Below are positions 26,989 to 35,755 of a stretch of DNA of 64,000 nucleotides, one piece after another. Position 1 is the first letter of the stretch, and each line of letters starts with the position of its first letter. Below the pieces are notes generated by a model, which did no database searches, had not been told where the DNA came from, and saw only the letters and a list, made by a program, of their open reading frames with translations. A program made the position numbers and the translations under genes. This DNA is from Leptospira paudalimensis (GTDB taxonomy: Bacteria > Spirochaetota > Leptospiria > Leptospirales > Leptospiraceae), in contig NZ_JAMQPR010000001.1 of the NCBI RefSeq assembly GCF_026151345.1, positions 1,160,231-1,224,230 of the forward strand, written 5' to 3'.

Positions 26989-27150
26989 AATTAACGAACT
27001 AGTGTTACCGAAGTTCCCCGACCCTGAGTCCCGACGGGACGTTAGGGACTGGCATGCAGCTTGCGTAAGCAAGGCGAATGCCAGAAGGGGAATTTGGCGT
27101 AGCCCGAGCGAGGCCTTGTGCCGAAGCGTAGCGGTAACATACTGTTATGC
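26989..27150 (-). repeat. attC site 31
   Basis: Left box AATTAAC, right box GTTATGC. Outer stem GTGTTACCG/CGGTAACAT; second stem TTCCCC/GGGGAA. Confidence 0.86.
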
Positions 27151-27260
27151 GACGTATCAAAATTTATTGAAAAATCCTTATGTTATACTTTATGAAAATT
27201 ACGATTAAACTATTAAATATAAAATTTTTGTAGTTTTATTCTAAATGGAATAAATTACAT

Positions 27261-27896
27261 TCATTTTTTAATTTTTTTATCATTTTCCTGAATCAATTTA
27301 CATATTTCTTTTCCAAGATTCGAACCGGTTTCGATACCAGGATCATGGTAGTAAAAAGTTTTGTATAGAGGAGCAATTGATCTAATCATGTTAAATTGAA
27401 TTCGAAATAGTAAATCATTTCTATGTTCAGAATACGCAATTAATTCTGCTTCTGAATTTTCTTCATAATTATCTTCAAAATTATCAATCATCAAATTCAA
27501 ATCAATTTTTCTTTCGTTTAGAGGGAATTTATCTTCAGATTTGTAATTTAGAAATTTATATTTTAAAAACTGGTATTTTATTGTAATGGAAGATAAGTTA
27601 CAATTTTTTAATTCAGAATAAATTCCTTTCATTCCTTGGTTGTAACCGTTTCTTATTAAAAAGCCATCACCGAAGATTACGTTAATATTTGAATTTTCTT
27701 CAAATCTCTTATCAATTTTAACTTTGACAATAGAATTGAATTTATACTGATAGCATGAAAATAAATTGAATGTGAAAATTGTTAAGAGAAGAATATAGAT
27801 CAGTAAAATAAGATGCTTTTTAATGATAAATTGCTTATTTTTAGAATTAAGACGATAAGCATTATGAATAGGATAATTTTCTTTCTCATTTTGCAT
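27261..27896 (-). CDS. Hypothetical membrane-anchored protein or lipoprotein
   Basis: 211 residues. A basic N-terminus of about 30 residues precedes a hydrophobic stretch LILLIYILLLTIFTFNLFSC; the FNLFSCYQ end could be a lipobox with an unusually long n-region, or the segment could be an uncleaved anchor. The rest is soluble and mixed alpha/beta (VKIDKRFEENSNINVIFG). No family recognised. Single-gene cassette with about 110 bases of non-coding sequence on its 3' side. Confidence 0.55.
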   Translation of the reverse strand: MQNEKENYPIHNAYRLNSKNKQFIIKKHLILLIYILLLTIFTFNLFSCYQYKFNSIVKVKIDKRFEENSNINVIFGDGFLIRNGYNQGMKGIYSELKNCNLSSITIKYQFLKYKFLNYKSEDKFPLNERKIDLNLMIDNFEDNYEENSEAELIAYSEHRNDLLFRIQFNMIRSIAPLYKTFYYHDPGIETGSNLGKEICKLIQENDKKIKK

Positions 27897-27951
27897 GGTT
27901 AATATTGATTTGATTAATTCTTAATATTTAATTTCAGATTTTTGATATGGC

Positions 27952-28323
27952 GTATAACGAACTAGCCTTAACGACGTTCCGTGTAGCTGAGCCTCTTAGG
28001 AGGCGTTAGCGTAACACGGAATGTGCCTTTAGGCCGAGCGAGGGCCCCACAAAGCCTAGATTTCATCAGGAATCGCAGGCGCAGTGGAAAAGCGCCCGAG
28101 TGAGCGTTAAGGCGCTGTTAATTGCAGTTAGTTAGTATAGAATAAGATAAAAGTCGAAAGGGTCCTACAATCCAGCGCAAATTTCTCTTAAATCTTAAAA
28201 AGTAAAAATCTTTAATTGCACTTTAATGGAGAGGAAAGCTTAAATTGTTCTCTTCCAAAGCGTTAATCGACAACACCCTCTTAAAAAAATTTGCGCGTTT
28301 TCTTCTGTAGATCAACTAATTGC
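27952..28323 (-). mobile_element. ORF-less multi-copy cassette, copy 8
   Basis: Type-B attC 27952-28123, body 28124-28323. Seven-A run, and the AAAGCTTAA form that stops the plus-strand frame. Confidence 0.85.
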
Positions 28324-28484
28324 AATTAACGAATAGACTTATCGAAGTTTCCCGACCCTGAGTCCCAACGGGACGTTAGGGACTGGCATGTAGCTTGCGT
28401 AAGCAAGGCGAATGCCAGAAGGGGAATTTGCCGTAGGCCGAGCGAGGGCTTGTCCCGAAGCGTAGCGGTAAGTCGCTGTTATGC
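28324..28484 (-). repeat. attC site 33
   Basis: Left box AATTAAC, right box GTTATGC. The arm after the left box is GAATAG rather than GAACTAG (one base shorter). Outer stem ACTTATCG/CGGTAAGT with a wobble. Confidence 0.84.
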
Positions 28485-28492
28485 GAAGTGAT

Positions 28493-28978
28493 TTATTGGC
28501 GAAAGCTATAAATATTATATCCAAGGTCTAATTGATCTGAGAGAGAGCCTCGGGCATTTTCATTGAAAGATTTCCAAACTGATTTAATAATTATAATTTT
28601 ATTATTTTTATGATCAGTTTCTTTTATAAGTTTGTATAGGCCGGAATCTACTTTTTTCGGAACTAAATTTAAAAGTATAATTACAATCGACTCGAAGTAA
28701 GATCGAAGGATTTCATCATTTGATACATCTACTGTCTTTAATTTTTGAAATTCAATGTAAAAGATATCTTTCAATGGTTTTGAAATATATCGCTTTGTTT
28801 GATATATTTTATATGAAATTTCAATCACTCCCTGTGCAATTTTTTTTTTATCGCTATAACTTAGTTCTGAATTTATCGAATTTTTAATGGCATTAATTAT
28901 ATTTTCGTCAAATTTTTTAGGTAGATCGGATATTGATTTTATAAGGGATTTCAATTCTTCATCCAGATTATTTTCCAT
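28493..28978 (-). CDS. Hypothetical helical protein
   Basis: 161 residues, soluble and almost fully helical (for example YSDKKKIAQGVIEISYKIYQ and LRSYFESIVIILLNLVP). No signal peptide, no membrane segment that clearly spans, no family recognised. Sole gene in its cassette. A short AT-rich stretch of about 100 bases without a gene lies upstream (28979-29082). Confidence 0.5.
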   Translation of the reverse strand: MENNLDEELKSLIKSISDLPKKFDENIINAIKNSINSELSYSDKKKIAQGVIEISYKIYQTKRYISKPLKDIFYIEFQKLKTVDVSNDEILRSYFESIVIILLNLVPKKVDSGLYKLIKETDHKNNKIIIIKSVWKSFNENARGSLSDQLDLGYNIYSFRQ

Positions 28979-29082
28979 AGCTTTGTTATTAATTACTTTA
29001 TATTTTTTTTTGGTATTTGATTAGCTCTAATTAATTTCAATTAATTGGATTTTTCTTATTAGGGTGAATTTTAAATCATTTC

Positions 29083-29456
29083 GCATAACGAATCAGCCTT
29101 AACGACGTTCCGTGTAGCTGAGCCTCTAGAGGAGGCGTTAGCGTAACACGGAATGTGCCTTTAGGCCGAGCGAGGGCCCCACGAGATCCAGATTTTTTCA
29201 GAAATCTGAGGCGAAGTGGAAAAGAGCCTGAGCGAGCGTTAAGGCGCTGTTAATTGCAGTTAGTTAGTATAGAATAATATATAAGTCGAAAGGGTCCTAC
29301 ATTCCAGCGCAAATTTTCTCTTAAATCTTACAAAGCAATATTCTGTAACTGCACATTAATGGAGAGGAAAGCTTTAATTGTTCTCTTCCAAAGCGTTCAT
29401 CGACAATACCCTCTTAAAAAAATTTGCGCGTTTTCTTCTGTAGATCAACTAATTGC
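29083..29456 (-). mobile_element. ORF-less multi-copy cassette, copy 9
   Basis: Type-B attC 29083-29255 (GAGCCTGAGCGAGCG variant near its right end, shared with copy 12), body 29256-29456, the longest of the twelve. In this copy the plus-strand frame happens to stay open into the next attC. Confidence 0.85.
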
Positions 29457-29619
29457 AATTAACGAATTAGCGGAGACGACGTTCCCCGACCCTGAGTCCC
29501 AGCGGGACGTTAGGGACTGGTCACTCGCTTGCGTATGCAAGCGAGTGCCAGAAGGGGAATGTGCCACAGGCCAAGCGAGGCCGCAAGTGCCGAAGCGCAG
29601 CGTTTCCGCGCTGTTATGC
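29457..29619 (-). repeat. attC site 35
   Basis: Left box AATTAAC, right box GTTATGC. Outer stem GCGGAGACG/CGTTTCCGC; second stem TTCCCC/GGGGAA; hairpin CTCGCTTGCGTATGCAAGCGAG longer than usual. Confidence 0.86.
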
Positions 29620-29633
29620 GATGTGGTCATTTG

Positions 29634-31001
29634 TTAACCGATAAAATGTTTTATTAGTTCGAACGGGGGTAAATTCTCACCTGCACCTGTATCAAGTTGA
29701 TTTTCTGGTTCTTCGAATGATTTTGGTTTCTCTGTTTTGTTGACTTCTTCTGAAACGTCTTCACTAAATGAGTTGCCATAGACAGTTTTATAAGATTCAA
29801 AAAACATATTTGATTTTCTAAATTCTCTAAATAAAGGCCAGACATGATATGATTGTTTCTTAATTAATTCGCCTGTTTCACCTATTTGAAGCATAATTTT
29901 GCAGGCTTCTTCAAAATTATTTTTTAAAACGGATACTGCTAATCGAAAGTCCAATGCGCAAGCAGACCAGTCTTCTTTGTCTAAAATTTCTAAACATTTT
30001 TCTGTATTTCCTGAGAATTTTAATGCTATCCCATAATTTATTACTCTTATTCTTCGATCTAAATCCTTTATTTTATTTTCAACTGAAATTGCAAATTCGG
30101 AAAGGAGTATTGCCCTGTCATATCTTTCAAATCGTAATGACTCATAGATAGGCTGAGATAAATGTTCGTTTGCTTCATCGTTTTCATCTGGGAATATTTT
30201 TCGCCAAAGTGTTTGCCCTAGTTTTAAAGAAACTTCGTAAATTAAAGAACAGGCTATGGTAAAATATTCGTAATCAATATTTAATTTTTTACCTTCTATA
30301 ATTTCGGAATCTAGTTCGAATTTATTTTCATTACATATTTTTATGTATTGTTTGGATACAATACCTTCGCAATGAGTTATTAAATTTCTCCTTTGACCCA
30401 TTTCAACAAAATGGCTCCAATTCTGAAATTTTTTTAGGTTAATACCGAATTGCCTTTCTAAATGTTCAAATTGTTCGACATAGCTTTTTCTTCGAAATTT
30501 TTCAATTTCTTGATTGAGGACACTCTCTTTTAAATCTTCAAATGATTCATATTTCAAAATTTCAGATAGTGGAACTTCAATATTTAAGGTATCCAATAGC
30601 TCAGGTTTTTTTTGATAAATTGATTTTAGTAGATTTCCAGTAAATGCATCGAATGAAGAGAACAAACCAAGAAATAGACTTGTTAGTAGAGTAGATGGAA
30701 GATTAGATTCTTTTAGCCTCTCTATTAATAGAAGTGCCTCATCTGAACTAGCAGGCATTTCATTGGAAAAATATTCTATTCCATCGGGATCTTTTATCGT
30801 TGATGCTTTTTTTAATTCAATAAGAGAGGCATCCCACATATTCTGCTGCATTACAATTAAAGCTCGATATAATAAACGAGAAATAGCTTCAATATCTCGA
30901 TAACTATGAAGTGCATGATTTATCGAATTAACTATTGGATGTTGTGAATTCTTATCTATATTTTCATTAGTTAATTTCGTTTTTTGTCCGTTTTCTTCCA
31001 C
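29634..31001 (-). CDS. Large soluble protein with HEPN-like motif
   Basis: 455 residues from a GTG at 31001 with AGGAAAT upstream. Mostly helical. At about residues 203-210 it has GQRRNLITHCEG, a perfect R-N-x3-H of the HEPN ribonuclease type (R-x4-H), preceded by helical FEHLERQFGINL and an earlier LFSSFDAFTGNLLKSIY that also recalls HEPN-like families. The C-terminal third may hold TPR-like helices (ALKFSGNTEKCLEILDKEDW). Possible RNase effector in defence; no obvious partner gene in the cassette. Confidence 0.58.
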   Translation of the reverse strand: MEENGQKTKLTNENIDKNSQHPIVNSINHALHSYRDIEAISRLLYRALIVMQQNMWDASLIELKKASTIKDPDGIEYFSNEMPASSDEALLLIERLKESNLPSTLLTSLFLGLFSSFDAFTGNLLKSIYQKKPELLDTLNIEVPLSEILKYESFEDLKESVLNQEIEKFRRKSYVEQFEHLERQFGINLKKFQNWSHFVEMGQRRNLITHCEGIVSKQYIKICNENKFELDSEIIEGKKLNIDYEYFTIACSLIYEVSLKLGQTLWRKIFPDENDEANEHLSQPIYESLRFERYDRAILLSEFAISVENKIKDLDRRIRVINYGIALKFSGNTEKCLEILDKEDWSACALDFRLAVSVLKNNFEEACKIMLQIGETGELIKKQSYHVWPLFREFRKSNMFFESYKTVYGNSFSEDVSEEVNKTEKPKSFEEPENQLDTGAGENLPPFELIKHFIG

Positions 31002-31055
31002 GTTATTTCCTAATTTTATAATTTATATTTTATGAGAACAAAGTTTGACCATTTC

Positions 31056-31220
31056 GCATAACGAATTAGCGGAGACGACGTTCCCCGACCCTGAGTCCCG
31101 AACGGGACGTTAGGGACTGGTCACGTAGCTTGCGCATGCAAGCGAGTGCCAGAAGGGGAATGTGGCACAGCCCAAGCGAGGCCGTAAGTGCCGAAGCGCA
31201 GCGTTTCCGCGCTGTTATCT
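31056..31220 (-). repeat. attC site 36
   Basis: Left box GCATAAC, right box GTTATCT. Outer stem GCGGAGACG/CGTTTCCGC. The TCT of the right box is an unusual core variant; the matching left box of the same cassette (32121) reads AGATAAC. Confidence 0.85.
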
Positions 31221-31234
31221 GCAGTGCCTCATAG

Positions 31235-31669
31235 TCACGAGTTGATTTTGAAAACACCTTGAATGTTTAGTCCGAGTTTGTTTGTTAGTATATAATTTCT
31301 AATGCTAAATAAGAGATCTGCTTGAATGTCTGGATTATTAAAATTGAAGCTTTTGAATAAGTTCTGAATATCTGTTGAACCTTTGTTGCTGATAGCTTCA
31401 TAGAGTGTTTGAGCAGAAAAGCTTGGTTTCCATGTCGTATATCTTTTCTTTAATGAATTAAAATCACTATAGGCTTTTTCTGTAAATTTACCGTCTGCAA
31501 TATATTTGTTGGATATCAATTCAGCTTCTATTTGTTCTTCAATTTTCCCAGTTGGGTTTAAATGTTTGAGAATTGCATTTAATGTTTGTTCTGATTCAGA
31601 GTTCTCTGGATCTTGCATTTTTACGACAAAATAGCATTGAGCAGCAACTGACATTACTTCTATTGACAT
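31235..31669 (-). CDS. Hypothetical protein, second gene of DUF3892 cassette
   Basis: 144 residues, ATG at 31669 with AAGGATAA upstream. Soluble, helical (NAILKHLNPTGKIEEQIEAEL; TLYEAISNKGSTDIQNLF). No family recognised. It follows the DUF3892-like gene on the same strand with a gap of about 56 bases inside the same cassette. Confidence 0.55.
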   Translation of the reverse strand: MSIEVMSVAAQCYFVVKMQDPENSESEQTLNAILKHLNPTGKIEEQIEAELISNKYIADGKFTEKAYSDFNSLKKRYTTWKPSFSAQTLYEAISNKGSTDIQNLFKSFNFNNPDIQADLLFSIRNYILTNKLGLNIQGVFKINS

Positions 31670-31725
31670 TGATTATTTATCCTTGATATAACTAATTTAA
31701 AATTGTAATAAGATACTTATTTATG

Positions 31726-32037
31726 TTAGCAGATATATGTAGGGAGATTATCGAGATTATCTTTTTTAGTATTATTTTTATCGGTGCGAATATATTTTTC
31801 TCCTTCTATTTTTACTATTTCTACATTTGCCCCCTTACTCCAGTTCCCATCTTTGGCGATTATCGTAATAAAGCTATAATTACTTTCGATTTTATTAATT
31901 ACTTGAATCCTGGTAAACTTTTCAATCGTACTACTTACTTTATCTCCTAAATCCTGACGTACTTCCACTTCTTTAATAGATGATTTATCTGATGTATAAC
32001 AAACCTTTGAAATTAAATAATCTGCCCATTTACTCAT
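31726..32037 (-). CDS. DUF3892-like protein
   Basis: 103 residues, ATG at 32037 with AGAGGTAAAAG upstream. WADYLISKVCYTSDKSSIKEVEVRQDLGD followed by IVKIEGEKYIRTDKNN is the layout of DUF3892 proteins (a short beta-rich domain of unknown function); the first segment is quoted here only to show the A-D-Y-L-I-S-K-V start. First gene of a two-gene cassette. Confidence 0.68.
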   Translation of the reverse strand: MSKWADYLISKVCYTSDKSSIKEVEVRQDLGDKVSSTIEKFTRIQVINKIESNYSFITIIAKDGNWSKGANVEIVKIEGEKYIRTDKNNTKKDNLDNLPTYIC

Positions 32038-32120
32038 TCTTTTACCTCTAACTATTAATTACTTAGAAATATTAAAATATTTCATTAATTGTGTAATAAA
32101 TCGCATTAGTGAGGCATTGC

Positions 32121-32492
32121 AGATAACGAATCAGCCTTAACGACGTTCCGTGTAGCTGAGCCTCCTAGGAGGCGTTAGCGTAACACGGAATGTGCCTTTA
32201 GGCCGAGCGAGGGCCCCACGAGATCCAGATTTTTTCAGAAATCTGAGGCGAAGTGGAAAAGAGCCCGAGTGAGCGTTAAGGCGCTGTTAATTGCAGTTAG
32301 TTAGTATAGAATAAGATATAAGTCGAAAGGGTCCTACAAGCCAGCGCAAATTTCTCTTAAATCTTAAAAAGCGAAAATCTTCAACTGCACATTAATGGAG
32401 AGAAGAGCTTTAATTGTTCTCTTCCAAAGCGTAAATCGACAACACCCTCTTAAAAAAATTTGCGCGTTTTCTTCTGTAGATCAACTAATTGC
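32121..32492 (-). mobile_element. ORF-less multi-copy cassette, copy 10
   Basis: Type-B attC 32121-32292 (left box AGATAAC), body 32293-32492. Directly followed in tandem by copy 11. Shares GCGAAAATCTTCAAC with copy 2. Confidence 0.85.
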
Positions 32493-32863
32493 AATTAACG
32501 AATCAGCCTTAACGACGTTCCGTGTAGCTGAGCCTCCTAGGAGGCGTTAGCGTTACACGGAATGTGCCTTTAGGCCGAGCGAGGGCCCCACAAAGCCTAG
32601 ATTTCATCAGAAATCTGAGGCGAAGTGGAAAAGAGCCCGAGTGAGCGTTAAGGCGCTGTTAATTGCAGTTAGTTAGTATAGAATAAGATAAAAGTCGAAA
32701 GGGTCCTACAATCCAGCGCAAATTTCTCTTAAATCTTAAAAAGCAAAAATCTTTAACTGCACTTTAATGGAGAGGAAATCTTTAATTGTTCTCTTCCAAA
32801 GCGTTAATCGACAACACCCTCTTAAAAAATTTGCGCGTTTTCTTCTGAAGATCAACTAATTGC
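32493..32863 (-). mobile_element. ORF-less multi-copy cassette, copy 11
   Basis: Type-B attC 32493-32664, body 32665-32863. Has AGGCGTTAGCGTTACACGG (shared with copy 12) and CTTCTGAAGATC instead of CTTCTGTAGATC. Confidence 0.85.
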
Positions 32864-33026
32864 AATTAACGAACTAGCCTTCCCGAAGTTGTCCGACCCT
32901 GAGTCCCGGAACGGGACGTTAGGGACTGGCACGTAGCTTGCGTTTGCAAGCGAGTGACAGGAGGGCAATTTGCCGCAGGCCGAGCGAGGCCTTGTGCCGA
33001 AGCGTAGCGTGAAGGCGCTGTTATAC
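32864..33026 (-). repeat. attC site 39
   Basis: Left box AATTAAC, right box GTTATAC. Outer stem CCTTCCCG/CGTGAAGG with one mismatch; second stem TTGTCC with a partly altered partner (GGGCAA, a wobble). Confidence 0.84.
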
Positions 33027-33051
33027 GACGTCACCGAGGTAATAAAAAGAA

Positions 33052-33357
33052 TTAAGAAGCTTTTGCTAGATCTTTGTAATTGTGAATACCGTTAAATTCT
33101 TTTTGTTTTTTTAACATTTCTTCTTCCAGATCATAATCATTTTGTAAACCAAGCCAGAATTGTGGAGTAGTTCCAAAAAATTTAGATAATCGTATTGCGG
33201 TATCAGCAGAAATCGATCTCTTGTAAAGTAGAATTTGACTGATTCTTGTTTGTGGAATACCAGTTTCCTTCGCAAGGCGATAGGCAGTAATATTCAATGG
33301 AGTAAGAAACTCTTCCGATAGAATTTGTCCAGGATGTATGTTTGCTAAACGTTTCAT
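33052..33357 (-). CDS. higA: HigA-family antitoxin (second TA module)
   Basis: 101 residues. IHPGQILSEEFLTPLNITAY, then RLAKETGIPQTRISQILLYK and TAIRLSKFFGTTPQFWLGLQ are textbook for the HigA/VapI addiction-module HTH family. Expected to neutralise the HigB toxin encoded just upstream and to repress the promoter by binding the palindrome at 33676-33690. Lies 12 bases after the toxin stop. Confidence 0.9.
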   Translation of the reverse strand: MKRLANIHPGQILSEEFLTPLNITAYRLAKETGIPQTRISQILLYKRSISADTAIRLSKFFGTTPQFWLGLQNDYDLEEEMLKKQKEFNGIHNYKDLAKAS

Positions 33358-33369
33358 ATAATCTCCTTA

Positions 33370-33657
33370 TTAATGGTAATCAACAATTTCTACTAAAGAA
33401 GCGTTATTTCCGTCCCAAATAAAACAGATACGCCATTGATCATTAATTCGTATACTATGCTGGCCTTTTCTGTCACCTTTTAGAATCTCTAACTTATTTC
33501 CTGGAGGAATTTTTAAGTCTTCAATATTATGAGCATTATTAATCATCCTAAGTTTTTTTCTGCCTTGGTTCTGAACTTCAGTTGGTAAATCTTTAGAAAA
33601 CTCACCTTTCCAAACTTTTTCAGTTTTCTTGTCGGCAAAACCTATGATCACAATCAA
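33370..33657 (-). CDS. higB: HigB-family toxin (second TA module)
   Basis: About 93-95 residues; the start is either the TTG at 33657 or, better, the GTG at 33651, which coincides with the predicted transcription start, suggesting leaderless translation. IIGFADKKTEKVWKGEF, the NKLEILKGDRKGQHSIRIN motif and QWRICFIWDG with EIVDYH at the end identify the RelE-superfamily HigB toxin (plasmid-maintenance killer type). A ribosome-dependent mRNA endonuclease. Confidence 0.9.
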   Translation of the reverse strand: MIVIIGFADKKTEKVWKGEFSKDLPTEVQNQGRKKLRMINNAHNIEDLKIPPGNKLEILKGDRKGQHSIRINDQWRICFIWDGNNASLVEIVDYH

Positions 33658-33690
33658 ATACTAACGTATTGCGTCACTATTGTCAATAGT
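33658..33690 (-). promoter_or_regulatory. Promoter and operator of second HigBA
   Basis: On the minus strand TTGACA (33681-33686) and TAGTAT (33658-33663) are separated by exactly 17 bases, a near-consensus sigma-70 promoter. A perfect palindrome ACTATTG-T-CAATAGT (33676-33690) overlaps the -35, a natural operator for the HigA repressor. The expected start site falls at the GTG of the toxin. Confidence 0.72.
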
Positions 33691-33725
33691 TATTTTATTC
33701 TTTGGGTAAAATTTTTGGTGATGTC

Positions 33726-33889
33726 GTATAACGAACTAGGGGAGACGACGTTCCCTGACCCTGAGTCCCGAACGGGACGTTAGGGACTGGCACGTAGCTT
33801 GCGCATGCGAGCGAGTGACAGAAAGGGAATGTGCCACAGGCCAAGCGAGGCCGGCAGTGCCGAAGCGCAGCGTTTCCCCGCTGTTATAC
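33726..33889 (-). repeat. attC site 40
   Basis: Left box GTATAAC, right box GTTATAC. Outer stem GGGGAGACG/CGTTTCCCC; second stem TTCCCT/AGGGAA. Confidence 0.86.
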
Positions 33890-33909
33890 GACGTGCCATA
33901 TTTAGAGCA

Positions 33910-34545
33910 TTATTGATTTTTAGGTCTATTTTTAGCCTTTGTAAATTTATCTTTAAAAAAATTGATTCTACGAGTAAATTTACCTGAATCATTTTGCTTT
34001 TTCAATGATTCTAGAATTTCTAAACAAAATGGCTCAAGATCTGTATTGTTTTCAAAATCTTCTTTGAAAAGTAGATCAAGTTTACCTTCTGCTAACTCTA
34101 AAACGGTATAAAGATTTGCTTCGTAATCTGATTCTAGATAACATTTTATAGCTGAAAGATAACTTTCAAGAGCTAATTGAGGAAATGTGTTATTAACATT
34201 TCCTTCTAAGTGGTATAAACCGCCAGTAGCACTATTAATTTTTTTTTCATAAATTTCTAACTTAGCTGTGATAGTTGTTTCGATCGTTTTTTCTAATGTT
34301 TTTATTTCTTCTTGTATTTCGCTAATTAATGTTTGTTTTAATGTTTCAATTTTTTTTTCTAGCCGAATTTCGAAATTTATTTCATCTAATTTGAATGATT
34401 TCTTTTGAAACCAATTTACGGCAATTGGTACTATTATTCCAAGAAAACCAAGTAGCGCTGAAAATGATACGATTAGTTTAAGCCATGCAGATTCATAGAA
34501 TAGTTGAACGCGATCTATTATTAGAGATAAATTTTCTATTTCCAT
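33910..34545 (-). CDS. Membrane-anchored coiled-coil protein
   Basis: 211 residues. One transmembrane segment near the N-terminus (WLKLIVSFSALLGFLGIIVPI), then a long heptad-like charged helix (about residues 60-105: LEKKIETLKQTLISEIQEEI, KTLEKTIETTITAKLEI), then a helical soluble domain (ALESYLSAIKCYLESDYEANL) that resembles a TPR-like pair. Basic C-terminus. No named family. Single-gene cassette. Confidence 0.58.
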   Translation of the reverse strand: MEIENLSLIIDRVQLFYESAWLKLIVSFSALLGFLGIIVPIAVNWFQKKSFKLDEINFEIRLEKKIETLKQTLISEIQEEIKTLEKTIETTITAKLEIYEKKINSATGGLYHLEGNVNNTFPQLALESYLSAIKCYLESDYEANLYTVLELAEGKLDLLFKEDFENNTDLEPFCLEILESLKKQNDSGKFTRRINFFKDKFTKAKNRPKNQ

Positions 34546-34582
34546 ACTTTGTTCCTTTTTTAATATGATTTTATGGCATGTC

Positions 34583-34953
34583 GTATAACGAATCAGCCTT
34601 AACGACGTTCCGTGTAGCTGAGCCTCCTAGGAGGCGTTAGCGTTACACGGAATGTGCCTTTAGGCCGAGCGAGGGCCCCACGAGATCCAGATTTTTTCAG
34701 AAATCTGAGGCGAAGTGGAAAAGAGCCTGAGCGAGCGTTAAGGCGCTGTTAATTGCAGTTAGTTATTATAGAATAAGATAAAAGTCGAAAGGGTCCTACA
34801 ATCCAGCGCAAATTTCTCTTAAATGTTAAAAAGCAAAAATCTTTAACTGCACTTTAATGGAGAGGAAATCTTTAATTGTTCTCTTCCAAAGCGTTAATCG
34901 ACAACACCCTCTTAAAAAATTTGCGCGTTTTCTTCTGAAGATCAACTAATTGC
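34583..34953 (-). mobile_element. ORF-less multi-copy cassette, copy 12
   Basis: Type-B attC 34583-34754, body 34755-34953. Has GTTATTATAG instead of GTTAGTATAG just inside the left end, and TTAAATGTTAAAAAG. Confidence 0.85.
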
Positions 34954-35117
34954 AATTAACGAACTAGGGGAGACGACGTTCCCTGACCCTGAGTCCCGAA
35001 AGGGACGTTAGGGACTGGCACGTAGTTTGCGAATGCAAACGAGTGACAGAAAGGGAATGTGGCGTAGCCCGAACGAGGCCGTTAGTGCCGAAGTGAAGCG
35101 TTTCCCCGCTGTTATAC
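34954..35117 (-). repeat. attC site 42
   Basis: Left box AATTAAC, right box GTTATAC. Outer stem GGGGAGACG/CGTTTCCCC. Confidence 0.86.
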
Positions 35118-35132
35118 GAAGTGCCCTGAGTT

Positions 35133-35705
35133 TTAAGGATTTTCTGATCTATGCATACCATCTTTTATTTTTCTTAAAGCGCCACTAAAGCAGAATATTT
35201 CTGGTTTAAATTCATCTTTTCGTCCAATTTTGGTAGAGAATTTGCTGACTTGTTTCCTAAATTTTTTCCACCAAATTTCCGTTGAGATATTAGCAGGAAA
35301 ACCAATAATTCTATAATGATTACCAATCCATTCAAATGAGGAAAGTCCAATTTTATTATTATCAATGTTAGTTTTATTATTGAATTGAATTATTCCAACA
35401 TGTCCTGGGCCAAAATATGGACTAGTTGAATCATCGCCAGTTCGTTTTTCTTCCCATCCATCAAAAGGGTTAAGTATGAATTCTATATTATCTGATTCTT
35501 CAGTCAATAATGGGAGAGGTCCACTTGGTATATGCCATAAACAATAACTATTCAATCCATAATCATCAATTTTATCTTTCGCAATCCATTTATTCCGTTT
35601 ATTAAATCCGTTATTAACAATAAATGCAATTTCAGAATCATCGTTTAATAAATTAATTATAAACTTTAAATCTTCTTTATCTAAATAGATTGGAATCCAG
35701 GGCAT
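35133..35705 (-). CDS. Hypothetical soluble protein
   Basis: 190 residues, ATG at 35705 with TAGGAAAACGA upstream. Begins MPWIPIYLDKEDLKFIINLL. Conserved-looking features include YCLWHIPSGPLPLL, NPFDGWEEKRTG, SPYFGPGHVGIIQF and SFEWIGNHYRIIGFPA. The many Trp/His/Gly positions suggest an enzyme or immunity-type fold but I do not recognise the family. Single-gene cassette. Confidence 0.55.
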   Translation of the reverse strand: MPWIPIYLDKEDLKFIINLLNDDSEIAFIVNNGFNKRNKWIAKDKIDDYGLNSYCLWHIPSGPLPLLTEESDNIEFILNPFDGWEEKRTGDDSTSPYFGPGHVGIIQFNNKTNIDNNKIGLSSFEWIGNHYRIIGFPANISTEIWWKKFRKQVSKFSTKIGRKDEFKPEIFCFSGALRKIKDGMHRSENP

Positions 35706-35755
35706 TCGTTTTCCTACTTTATGTGTGGGTTTAAAATAAGATTTTAGGGCATTTC

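Noticed and set aside
28339..28524. Minus-strand frames across attC sites (28339-28524, 31066-31257, 22055-22270, 34964-35161, 37864-38070, 32852-33034)
   Set aside because: These also translate attC sequence and have no ribosome site or constraint; each real gene next to them starts or ends outside.
3249..34953. Insertion sequence or MITE for the twelve-copy element
   Set aside because: Copies always sit exactly between attC core boxes, with their own attC variant, and show no target duplications or terminal repeats independent of the attC boxes.
3421..34953. A strong promoter inside the ORF-less cassette
   Set aside because: A TATACT-like -10 is present on the minus strand near the left end (TTATTCTATACT), but no acceptable -35 lies 16-18 bases from it.
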